Shown piece by piece: positions 57,647-64,000 of a stretch of 64,000 bases of DNA. Position 1 is the stretch's first letter. Each line of letters opens with the position of its first letter. The translations under genes were made by a program, and so were the position numbers. The notes under the pieces were generated by a model. It saw only the letters and a list, made by a program, of their open reading frames with translations, made no database searches and had not been told where the DNA came from. This DNA is from JAXGXJ01 sp040772905 (GTDB lineage: Bacteria; Actinomycetota; Thermoleophilia; RBG-16-64-13), in contig JAXGXJ010000009.1 of the NCBI GenBank assembly GCA_040772905.1, positions 107,476 through 171,475 on the forward strand, written 5' to 3'.

Positions 57647-58541
57647 AGCCGCCCGCGGAGGCGACGCGGGTGTCGCCTGGTCCGCCGGGCCGGCGGGATA
57701 GCTCGTAAAGCAAGATGGTACCCGCCATGGCCACGTTCAGCGAATCGAAACGAGCCTGCGGGATCGTCACCCTCCGTGCGTGGCCCCAGTTGTCGCTGGG
57801 ACCTTGTCGCTCGGAACCGAGCACAACGACCACGCCCTGCCCTCGGTCACCGTCGGCCAAAGCGCGTGCATGGTCGCCTTGGTAGGGATCGGCCACCACC
57901 ACCTGCGGACGGGAGTGCTGCCCTGCTCCAGCCCCCGAAGGCGCGGACTGCTCGGCAGCGAGGGAAGCCTTGGGGAGGAGACTGCCCAGATGGGCAAGCA
58001 GATCCTCGGGGCTCACCTCCAACACCACCGGCACGATGAACTGCGCCCCCATGCCGGCCCTCATGGCTTTCGGACCGTATGGATCGGCGGTGCGGGGCGA
58101 CACGATGAGCCCGGTGGCCCCGAAACCGGCGCAGCCGCGCACCAGCGTGCCCACGTTGCCGGGATCGCCCACCTCTTCCAGGTAGATGCTGGTCCCGCGG
58201 GCAAGATCCAGGTCGGCCAGACTCCACTGGGGTTGGCGACAGACGAAGACCACGTCGGCGGAGCCCCCAAGAGAGCTGGCATCGGCCAGCGTCTCCTCGG
58301 AACAGACCCCTATATCCACCCCACCGGCTTCGGCCCGCCGGAGCAACTCCGCGGGCAACTCGGGAAGGATGTCGCGTCGTACCAGCACGTCACCTATCTC
58401 CGCCTGGGCCTCAAAGGCCAGGCGGAGAAGGTCAATGCCCTCGCACACCAGCAGCCCGCGCTCGCGCCTGTGCTTCTTCTTCTGAAGCTTGCGCGCCAGC
58501 TTGACGCTGTGGTTGTGCCGACCCTCGATGTCCCTGATCAC
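57633..58541 (-). CDS. TrmH/SpoU-family RNA 2'-O-methyltransferase
   Basis: SAM-dependent methyltransferase of the SPOUT superfamily, probably acting on 23S rRNA or tRNA (302 residues). An N-terminal substrate-binding domain (KLARKLQKKKHRRERGLLVCEG) precedes the knot domain with the three SpoU motifs: DPGNVGTLVR, LGSERQGPSD and RFDSLNVAMAGTILLYEL. A Ser/Gly-rich insertion lies before motif 2. The gene sits between rplT and pheS, where many bacteria carry an rRNA methyltransferase of this family. The exact target base is unknown. Confidence 0.87.
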   Translation of the reverse strand: MIRDIEGRHNHSVKLARKLQKKKHRRERGLLVCEGIDLLRLAFEAQAEIGDVLVRRDILPELPAELLRRAEAGGVDIGVCSEETLADASSLGGSADVVFVCRQPQWSLADLDLARGTSIYLEEVGDPGNVGTLVRGCAGFGATGLIVSPRTADPYGPKAMRAGMGAQFIVPVVLEVSPEDLLAHLGSLLPKASLAAEQSAPSGAGAGQHSRPQVVVADPYQGDHARALADGDRGQGVVVVLGSERQGPSDNWGHARRVTIPQARFDSLNVAMAGTILLYELSRRPGGPGDTRVASAGGCAHP

Positions 58542-58574
58542 GGACGCTCCTTCCGCGGAGCCCGGCAGGCGAGG

Positions 58575-58937
58575 CTAGTTAGCCGAGAGGGCTTCTTTGG
58601 CCCGGGCTGCCATCTGGGCAAACACCTCGGGCTCGCGCACGGCCAGGTCGGCCAACATCTTGCGGTCGACGTCGATCTCGGCCTGTTTCAGGCCGTGGAT
58701 GAGCTGGTTGTAGCTCAGGCCATGCTCGCGGGCACCGGCATTGATGCGGGTGATCCACAGACGGCGGAACTCACGCTTACGGGCCCGACGGTCGCGATAG
58801 GCGTACGTGCCCGATTTGATGAGCTGCTCTTTGGCACGGCGATACGACGTGTTCTTGAGGCCCCAATAGCCTTTCGCTTCTTCGAGCGCCTTACGCCGCT
58901 TCTTCTGAGCGTTGATACTTCTCTTGATCCTTGCCAT
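58575..58937 (-). CDS. rplT: 50S ribosomal protein L20
   Basis: Early-assembly 23S-binding protein (120 residues). The basic N-terminal arm (ARIKRSINAQKKRRKALEEAKGYWG) and the FRRLWITRINAGAREHGLSYNQLI-type core are diagnostic. In Firmicutes L20 represses its own operon through the infC leader. A GGAGGA sequence precedes the ATG, and rpmI ends 12 bases upstream. Confidence 0.97.
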   Translation of the reverse strand: MARIKRSINAQKKRRKALEEAKGYWGLKNTSYRRAKEQLIKSGTYAYRDRRARKREFRRLWITRINAGAREHGLSYNQLIHGLKQAEIDVDRKMLADLAVREPEVFAQMAARAKEALSAN

Positions 58938-58949
58938 GGTGGCTTCCTC

Positions 58950-59144
58950 CTACAGACCCAGAAGATCGCGGAGTCTGGCCGCGTTGCTGGCATCGACGGG
59001 CAGGGGCTTGCGGATCTTCCGCTTGCGGTTGGAGCTCTTCTTGGTGAGCAGATGGCCGCCGAAGGCGCGCTTCTTGATGAGCTTGCCGGTGGCGGTGAGT
59101 CTGATCCGCTTCTTGGTCCCCTTGTGAGTCTTGTTCTTAGGCAT
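58950..59144 (-). CDS. rpmI: 50S ribosomal protein L35
   Basis: Small basic ribosomal protein (64 residues) with the standard start PKNKTHKGTKKRIRLTATGK. The ATG before PKNK was chosen by family N terminus; a reading six codons longer (MKGTK...) starts just upstream. It lies between infC and rplT. Confidence 0.96.
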   Translation of the reverse strand: MPKNKTHKGTKKRIRLTATGKLIKKRAFGGHLLTKKSSNRKRKIRKPLPVDASNAARLRDLLGL

Positions 59145-59174
59145 CTTCGTTCCCTTCATCACGTGCGAGCAGCG

Positions 59175-59684
59175 CTAGCGCTTGGGCGCCAGCATCATCA
59201 CCATGTTGCGGCCGTCGAGATTGGGTTCGGACTCCACCTCACCGATCTCGCTCAGATCGTCGGCCATGCGGCGCAAGAGCTTCTCACCCAGATGCGGGTG
59301 GACCAACTCCCTGCCCCGGAACATGATGGTGAGCTTTACTTTGTCTCCCTTTTTGAGGAAGCGCTCCACGTGACCCTTCTTGGTGTCGAAGTCGTGATCG
59401 TCGATCTTCGGCCTCAGCTTGATCTCTTTGATGCTGATGGTGGTCTGGCGCTTGCGAGCTTCCTTGGCTTTCTGCTCTTGCTCGTACCTGTACTTACCGT
59501 AGTCCATCACTTTGCAGACCGGCGGCGTGGCCATCGGTGCCACCTCGACCAGATCGAGATTGAGCCTGTCGGCGTAGTTCAACGCCTCGGGCACGCTCAC
59601 GATCCCCACTTGCTCGCCGTTGGGCCCGATGAGACGGACCTGGTCTGCACGGATCTTCTCGTTGATGCGAACGATGTCGGCTAT
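59175..59684 (-). CDS. infC: translation initiation factor IF-3, probable non-canonical AUA start
   Basis: Binds the 30S subunit and monitors start-codon choice (169 residues with this start). The N-terminal domain begins at VRINEKIRADQVRLIGPNGEQVGI, is joined by a basic linker (YRYEQEQKAKEARKRQ), and ends with the C-terminal KIDDHDFDTKKGHVERFLKKGDKVK...MVMMLAPKR. No ATG or GTG lies at the family N terminus. GGGGGAGG is ten bases before an in-frame ATA (59684), and infC is known for rare start codons that allow autoregulation. A GTG at 59723 would add 13 Gly/Ser-rich residues across that ribosome-binding site. Confidence 0.88.
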   Translation of the reverse strand: MADIVRINEKIRADQVRLIGPNGEQVGIVSVPEALNYADRLNLDLVEVAPMATPPVCKVMDYGKYRYEQEQKAKEARKRQTTISIKEIKLRPKIDDHDFDTKKGHVERFLKKGDKVKLTIMFRGRELVHPHLGEKLLRRMADDLSEIGEVESEPNLDGRNMVMMLAPKR

Positions 59685-59890
59685 CTGCCTTACACCTCCC
59701 CCGGATGAACCGGATAGAGACACCCAACACGCAAAAAGAGCGATGCTTCCACCGCTCTCCCTATGCAGCCGCGCGACCCCACCGGGGCCGCACATTGCGA
59801 CACTGCTGCGTATAGCTTGACCTGGCGCCATCGAGGCACACGAGGTGGGAAGGGTGGCTTCCTCTTTATGCAAGCGCACAGTTTATCACA
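59685..59890 (-). promoter_or_regulatory. infC-rpmI-rplT leader with attenuator
   Basis: Between thrS and infC are about 400 non-coding bases. On the minus strand an extended -10-like TGATAAACT lies near 59885. About 120 bases later a hairpin-plus-T-run precedes infC. This is the arrangement of L20-controlled leaders in other bacteria. No L20-binding fold was proven by eye. The upstream part (59900-60085) shows nothing recognisable. Confidence 0.45.
59733..59758 (-). terminator. terminator hairpin upstream of infC (thrS terminator or attenuator)
   Basis: On the minus strand AGAGCG and CGCTCT form a 6-bp stem with a ten-base loop, followed by a run of five T residues. It lies 48 bases before the proposed infC start. 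It may act as an attenuator for the infC operon rather than only a thrS terminator. Confidence 0.6.
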
Positions 59891-60085
59891 GGGGAGCCGT
59901 GCCGTTGCTTCCGCTCAAAATGCTCGTCACGGACTGTCCCAATCCCCACCCGCGGTCCGGCATCGGTCGGCCCCTACCTTCTCAGATCAGGCGGAACTGG
60001 GTACCCCTGAGGAGCATTGCGCCAGCCGGCGACGAAGAGGTGCTCAGCGGAACCCTGCGACGACGGGGTACGCAGCGGAGCCCCG

Positions 60086-61987
60086 TCAAATGGCCGGCGG
60101 GGCCGCCTTCACGCTCAGGTCCTCCACCGCCGCAGCGAGAGCAAGAGACGCTGTGTCCTTGCTGCCTCGGGTCCGGAGGGTGACCGTCCCCTGCTCGACT
60201 TCACGGTCGCCCACCACGAGGAGGAACGGGACCTTCTGCACCTCGCCGTCGCGGATCTTCTTCGACACCGATTCGGTGCGAAGGTCAGTCTCGGCGCGCA
60301 AGCCGGCTGCCTCCAGGACCGCGCGCACCTCCTCGGCGTAGGGTGCATGGCGGTCGGCGACGGGGATGATGCCCACCTGCACCGGCGCCAGCCAGGCCGG
60401 CAGGGCGCCGCCGTAGTGCTCGATGAGGATGGCCAGGAAGCGCTCGATACTGCCCAACACCGTGCGATGGATCATCACCGGGCGATGACGCTGGTTGTCC
60501 TCGCCCACGTAGTCGCAGTCCAGACGCTCAGGCATGGCGAAGTCGACCTGGCAGGTGGCGCACTGCCAGGTGCGGCCCATGACATCCTCGACGTGGAAGT
60601 CGATCTTGGGCCCGTAGAAAGCGCCGTCACCGGGGTTGAGCACGTAGGGCAGTTCCGCCCTTTCGAGTGCCGCTCGCAGGGCACCCTCGGCGGTGGCCCA
60701 CATCTCGTCCGAGCCGATGGATTTCTCCGGCCGCGTGGAGAGCTCCACATGCACGTTGTCGAAACCGAAGGTGCGGTACATCTTGCGCACCAGGTCGATG
60801 ACCCGCAGCACTTCGTCCTCTACCTGCTCGGGCAGGCAGTAGATATGCGCGTCGTCCTGCGTGAACAAACGTACACGGAACAGGCCGTGGAGCACACCCG
60901 ACATCTCGTGACGGTGCACCAGCCCGAGTTCCGCCAGCCGTAGCGGGAAGTCGCGGTAGGAATGCTGGTCGCTCTTGTAGACCAGGATGCCGCCCGGACA
61001 GTTCATGGGCTTCACCGCGAAATCGACCTCGTCGATGACGGTGAAGTACATGTTGTCCTTGTAGTTGTCCCAATGGCCTGACTGCTCCCAGAGCGTGCGC
61101 TCCAGGATGATGGGGGTCTTGATCTCCTCATAACCCGCGGCCACGTGTTCGCGGCGCCAGTAATCGAGCAGGGAGTTGACCACCCGCATCCCCTTGGGAT
61201 GGAAGAAGGGGAAGCCCGGACCTTCGTCGTGGAAGCTGAACAGCCCCAATTCGCGGCCCAGCTTGCGGTGATCGCGCTGGCGCGCCATCTCCAGGCGCTC
61301 CAGATACTCGTCAAGATCTTTCTTTGAGGCGAAGGCGGTGCCGTAGATGCGGGTGAGCATGGTGTTGTCGCTCTTGCCCCGCCAGTAGGCGCCGGCCACC
61401 GACAGGAGCGCCACCGCGCCGATCTTGCCGCTGTCGGGCACATGGGGGCCGCGACAGAGGTCGAGGAACTCGCCTTGGCGATAGGTGCTGATGACGGCGT
61501 CGTCGGGCAGGTCGCGGATGAGTTCCACCTTGTAGGGCTCATCCCGGAACAATTCCAGGGCCTCCTCGCGGCTCACCTCGCGCCGCTCGAAGGTGAGCTT
61601 CTCGCCCATGAGTCGCTCCATCTCGGCCTTGATGGCCGCGAGGTCGTCTTCGCCCACCGGCTGGGGGAACTCGAAATCGTAGTAGAAGCCGTCCTTGATC
61701 GCCGGACCGATAGCCACCTTGGTGCCCGGGAACAGACGGATGGCAGCGTCGGCCAGCACGTGCGCGGCGGAGTGGCGGATGACATCCAGCCCCTCAGGCG
61801 ATGACGTGGTGATGATGGCCACCTGGTCCCCCTCTGCGAGCGGGGTACACAGGTCGACGACCCTGTCCCCCACCTTGGCCGCGACGGCGGCTTTGGCAAG
61901 GCGCGGTCCGATAGCCTGGGCTACGTCGATGGCGGCCGCCCCCTCGGGCACGACCACATCGGATCCATCCGGGAGCAGAACCTTCAT
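60086..61987 (-). CDS. thrS: threonyl-tRNA synthetase
   Basis: Charges tRNA-Thr and edits mischarged serine (633 residues). The order is an N-terminal TGS domain (1-60), the editing domain with HSAAHVLADAA, and the class II catalytic core with MNCPGGILVYK (zinc Cys), LVHRHEMSGVLHGLFRVRLF and MIHRTVLGSIERF. A C-terminal anticodon-binding domain closes it. The ATG was chosen because GAGG lies six bases upstream; a GTG four codons earlier is the alternative. tRNA-Val is only 42 bases upstream with no terminator between. No T-box was seen. Confidence 0.96.
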   Translation of the reverse strand: MKVLLPDGSDVVVPEGAAAIDVAQAIGPRLAKAAVAAKVGDRVVDLCTPLAEGDQVAIITTSSPEGLDVIRHSAAHVLADAAIRLFPGTKVAIGPAIKDGFYYDFEFPQPVGEDDLAAIKAEMERLMGEKLTFERREVSREEALELFRDEPYKVELIRDLPDDAVISTYRQGEFLDLCRGPHVPDSGKIGAVALLSVAGAYWRGKSDNTMLTRIYGTAFASKKDLDEYLERLEMARQRDHRKLGRELGLFSFHDEGPGFPFFHPKGMRVVNSLLDYWRREHVAAGYEEIKTPIILERTLWEQSGHWDNYKDNMYFTVIDEVDFAVKPMNCPGGILVYKSDQHSYRDFPLRLAELGLVHRHEMSGVLHGLFRVRLFTQDDAHIYCLPEQVEDEVLRVIDLVRKMYRTFGFDNVHVELSTRPEKSIGSDEMWATAEGALRAALERAELPYVLNPGDGAFYGPKIDFHVEDVMGRTWQCATCQVDFAMPERLDCDYVGEDNQRHRPVMIHRTVLGSIERFLAILIEHYGGALPAWLAPVQVGIIPVADRHAPYAEEVRAVLEAAGLRAETDLRTESVSKKIRDGEVQKVPFLLVVGDREVEQGTVTLRTRGSKDTASLALAAAVEDLSVKAAPPAI

Positions 61988-62029
61988 GGAGAGCCTCACA
62001 AGGAAGGTGGGTTCCGTGAACAGCCGTAG

Positions 62030-62101
62030 TGGGCGCTATAGGATTTGAACCTATGGCCTCTTCCGCGTCAAGGAAGCGCTCTCCCCCTGAGCTAAGCGCC
62101 C
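62030..62101 (-). tRNA. tRNA-Val (GAC)
   Basis: A 72-base cloverleaf: acceptor GGGCGCT/AGCGCCC, D stem GCTC/GAGC, anticodon stem CTTCC/GGAAG with loop TTGACGC giving anticodon GAC, and T arm ATAGG-TTCAAAT-CCTAT. The discriminator is A and CCA is not encoded. It lies upstream of thrS in the same orientation. Confidence 0.95.
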
Positions 62102-62113
62102 GGCAAGGTGGTC

Positions 62114-62142
62114 ATGATACAGCGCCCCCTGTTTCCCGGCAA
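62114..62142 (-). promoter_or_regulatory. tRNA-Val / thrS promoter
   Basis: TTGCCG (62137-62142), a 17-base spacer and TATCAT (62114-62119) on the minus strand; transcription would start a few bases before the tRNA 5' end. With no terminator after the tRNA, this promoter could also serve thrS. Confidence 0.6.
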
Positions 62143-62199
62143 GGGTCCGCCCCGCCTCAAGCGCAGTGGGGCACAGCGGGACGATGTCCGGCGCCGCGT

Positions 62200-62234
62200 C
62201 GGGACCCGATGCCGGCACAGAGACGGGACCCGAT
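62200..62234. repeat. short direct repeat in the gap between the L,D-transpeptidase and tRNA genes
   Basis: The 11-mer CGGGACCCGAT occurs at 62200-62210 and 62224-62234, with a related GCACAG in front of one copy. Significance is unknown; it could be part of a weak terminator structure. Confidence 0.35.
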
Positions 62235-62260
62235 CGGGGCGCGGAGAAGAGGTAGTGTGA

Positions 62261-63574
62261 TCAGTAGTAGATGTCCACCCGCATCCCGACCGGCAACAGG
62301 GGGTAGAGACCGTCCATGGTCGACACCGCCACTCGCACGCAGCCATGGCTGGCCGGATACGGAGGTACGGAATGCGAACCGTGGATGGCGTAGCCGCCGT
62401 AGAAGTAGGCGGGCTTGTACAGCATCCCCAGATGACTCTCCCGCCAGTAGGGCAGCTTGCGCTGGATGGAGAAGGAGCCTGTGGGCGTGCGTGTGCCCTG
62501 GGCGCCGGTGGCCACGGGGATGGTCCACTGCACTTCGTTGTCCCGTATGAGAAGCAGCACCTGACGGCTGAGGTCGATCTCCACCCGGAGGCCGCTCGAC
62601 CAGCGGCGGGGCAAGGGCGTACTCGCCGACGCCAGCCGACGCTGGACGGCATCACTTGCCTTCCCGGTGCGTTCCAGTCTCTCCACCTTCTGGAAAGCCA
62701 TCACAGCATCCGCAGTCGCTGAGTCGTACACTCCGTCGACGGCCCCGGGGCGATACGACAGCGCCGCCAACCGTCGCTCGATCCACGCCACCACCGGACC
62801 CGCACTCCCTTTCCCCAACGTGGGATAGCGCGCCTCGGCAGGCAGCGTCTCGGGAGGCTCGGCACTCATGACCAGCGGTAGCAGCAACCCTTCGTACAGG
62901 ATGCCGGCGGCCTGCCCCCTGGTGAGGTCGAGCAGCGGGTAGAAGCGATGGTCGGCGAATCCCGAGACGATCCCGGCCCGATAGGCGTTCGCCACCGCGA
63001 TCGTGTGCACCGTCGCGATGGCATCTCGGTCGAGGAAGCCGCCCAGCCACGGTGCAGCTTCGGCCGAGTCGGTCATGAGGACCGCCGCAGGATCCGACCC
63101 CTGGGAGAGCCGCCAAGCGACAGCGCGCGTGACCAGGCTGGCGGCCTGCTGCCGCGAGATCTCGCGCGCGGGCAGGAAGAGACCTGATGCGCCGCCTTGC
63201 ACCACCCCCATCTCGTAGAGCGCGCCGACGGCGCCGCTGAACCAGTCGCTGGGAGCGACGTCGGCGAAGAGCGCCGCTCCGCTGGGCGCCACATGGAGCG
63301 CGCCGGCCGCCATGGCCGCGAACTGAGCCCTGGTGATGGGCTCATAGGGGCGGAACGTGCCGTCTGCGTACCCGGCGGCTGCGCCCTCGGCGGCGAGCGC
63401 CTCCACAGCCTCGTAGAACCACTCGCCCTCGTGCACGTCGGCGAACGTCTGCGCCTGGGCCTGCGCCGAGGGAGTCCACACCATGAATGCGAACAACACT
63501 CCCAGCAGGCATGCAGTCGCGGCCACCATCACTATCCGCGACGGATGTGCATGTCGAGACGGTCTGTCGATCAT
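62261..63574 (-). CDS. SLH-domain, peptidoglycan-binding L,D-transpeptidase
   Basis: Secreted cell-wall enzyme of 437 residues. A signal peptide (about 1-42, ending AQAQA) is followed by three SLH repeats (FADVHEGEWFYEAVEAL...; FADVAPSDWFSGAVGAL...; a more degenerate third with GFADHRFYP). A PG_binding_1 domain (GPVVAWIERRLAAL...VYDSATADAVMAFQ) and a YkuD catalytic domain follow, with IHGSH and the catalytic SHGCVR. It should form 3-3 crosslinks or attach proteins to peptidoglycan while the SLH part docks to secondary wall polymer. The ATG was chosen because GGAG lies eight bases upstream; a TTG ten codons earlier is less likely. Confidence 0.92.
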   Translation of the reverse strand: MIDRPSRHAHPSRIVMVAATACLLGVLFAFMVWTPSAQAQAQTFADVHEGEWFYEAVEALAAEGAAAGYADGTFRPYEPITRAQFAAMAAGALHVAPSGAALFADVAPSDWFSGAVGALYEMGVVQGGASGLFLPAREISRQQAASLVTRAVAWRLSQGSDPAAVLMTDSAEAAPWLGGFLDRDAIATVHTIAVANAYRAGIVSGFADHRFYPLLDLTRGQAAGILYEGLLLPLVMSAEPPETLPAEARYPTLGKGSAGPVVAWIERRLAALSYRPGAVDGVYDSATADAVMAFQKVERLERTGKASDAVQRRLASASTPLPRRWSSGLRVEIDLSRQVLLLIRDNEVQWTIPVATGAQGTRTPTGSFSIQRKLPYWRESHLGMLYKPAYFYGGYAIHGSHSVPPYPASHGCVRVAVSTMDGLYPLLPVGMRVDIYY

Positions 63575-63711
63575 GACGTAACTCCGTGAATCCTCGTTGC
63601 GCAACGGTCGGGCCGGTTGCGGTCCGGACGGCTCCGTACCAGGGTAGCAGCGTCATACCCCATCACCGACGACGACAAACCGCGGTCTGAGACCCGGAGC
63701 CCCTGATATGC

Positions 63712-63752
63712 GAAGCCGGCGGGGCAGGCACTCGGCCTGCTCCGCCGGCTTC
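63712..63752. terminator. long GC-rich hairpin, probable terminator of the DUF2202 gene
   Basis: An 18-bp inverted repeat with one mismatch (GAAGCCGGCGGGGCAGGC and its partner) and a five-base loop. It lies 51 bases after the stop of the DUF2202 gene. No T run follows on either strand, so it would be a non-classical or processing hairpin. Confidence 0.5.
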
Positions 63753-63803
63753 ATGCACGCACAGAGCCCACGCACAAAGCCGGTGGTCCGGCGCAGCGGG
63801 AGG

Positions 63804-64000
63804 CTACTCGGCCAGCAGCCGCTCGAACGAGGCCAGATGGTTCTGGGAGCCCTTGAGCAGATTGCCCGCGACCCGATCGACGTCCCTGGGCAGCCCGTCG
63901 GAGGCCAGCAGCCGCTGCAGGTCCTCTATGTCGACGGTCTCTATCATCACGCCCACCTCCAGCGCCGCATCCAGAGATGCACGGCCGCGCGCCATCAAAT
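63804..64000 (-). CDS. DUF2202 (ferritin-like) protein, C-terminal fragment
   Basis: The frame is open to the right window edge; 65 codons are visible. The segment IETVDIEDLQRLLAS followed by RVAGNLLKGSQNHLASFERLL matches the end of DUF2202 proteins, a family predicted to have a ferritin-like helical fold. The N-terminal metal-binding part, if present, is outside the window. An internal ATG at 63995 is probably not the true start. Confidence 0.75.
   Translation of the reverse strand, partial: LMARGRASLDAALEVGVMIETVDIEDLQRLLASDGLPRDVDRVAGNLLKGSQNHLASFERLLAE

Noticed and set aside
61988..62029. T-box riboswitch upstream of thrS (also considered for tyrS and pheS)
   Set aside because: The gaps are too short and no T-box sequence or antiterminator structure is visible.
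63575..63711. Riboswitch upstream of the L,D-transpeptidase gene, for example c-di-AMP or c-di-GMP type
   Set aside because: The conserved cores of these riboswitches were not found in the 137-base region.

Overview
The window is GC-rich chromosomal housekeeping DNA, almost entirely transcribed from the minus strand. It holds 53 protein-coding genes, of which 52 are complete or nearly complete and one is a 3' fragment at the right edge, plus one rRNA operon and one tRNA. The gene order tlyA-nadK-recN-pyrG-NUDIX-xerD...scpA-scpB-rluB and the argCJBFRGH cluster are typical of Actinomycetota. The type IV pilus assembly genes, an SLH-domain cell-wall enzyme, an Asp23 protein and a 16S-23S spacer without tRNAs point to a deep-branching, non-mycelial lineage (Coriobacteriia-like or a related uncultured class) rather than a classical actinomycete. 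This placement is inferred from gene content and was not computed. No phage, insertion sequence, CRISPR array or defence system was seen.

Layout, left to right. 1-1013: DAHP synthase. 1159-6624: rluB, scpB, scpA, a site-2 protease and a 906-residue DHH/CBS/tRNA-nucleotidyltransferase fusion. 6663-16062: a phosphopentomutase-purine nucleoside phosphorylase fusion, xerD, ald, a NUDIX hydrolase, a peptidase T-like enzyme, pyrG and recN. 16077-28807: nadK, tlyA, dxs, nusB, an Asp23 protein, accC, a biotin carrier fused to a degenerate carboxyltransferase, efp, an M24 peptidase, and aroQ, aroB, aroK and aroC. 28816-32782: a PilP-like lipoprotein, pilO, pilN, pilM and the prepilin peptidase. 32900-34754: dapA and an IclR regulator. 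34841-40333: terminator, 5S, 23S and 16S rRNA, leader and tandem promoters. 40364-42480: a lipoprotein and tyrS. 42542-44998: the only plus-strand gene, a class A penicillin-binding protein with PASTA domains. 45093-54107: a NIF3-like protein, mpg, and the arginine genes H, G, R, F, B, J and C with their promoter. 54129-62101: pheT, pheS, an rRNA methyltransferase, rplT, rpmI, infC, thrS and tRNA-Val. 62261-63574: an SLH/peptidoglycan-binding/L,D-transpeptidase. 63804-end: the C-terminal part of a DUF2202 protein.

The genes form long head-to-tail operons with many 1-16 base overlaps (ATGA, GTGA, TAATG), so translational coupling is the rule. Shikimate genes occur both in the pil/aro/acc/dxs run and alone at the left edge. 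The arginine cluster makes arginine from N-acetylglutamate, except that argD is absent here. The right-hand block groups translation genes (thrS, infC, L35, L20, rRNA methyltransferase, pheS, pheT).

The points most worth a second look are: (i) the AccB protein carrying a pycB/oadA-type barrel that has lost its metal and carboxy-lysine residues; (ii) the DeoB-PNP fusion; (iii) a Thr-rich lipoprotein in the PilP position of a pilMNO-aro linkage; (iv) infC with a probable AUA start behind an attenuator; (v) tRNA-Val sitting in the thrS leader; and (vi) a predicted leaderless start for the DHH/CBS/nucleotidyltransferase gene.
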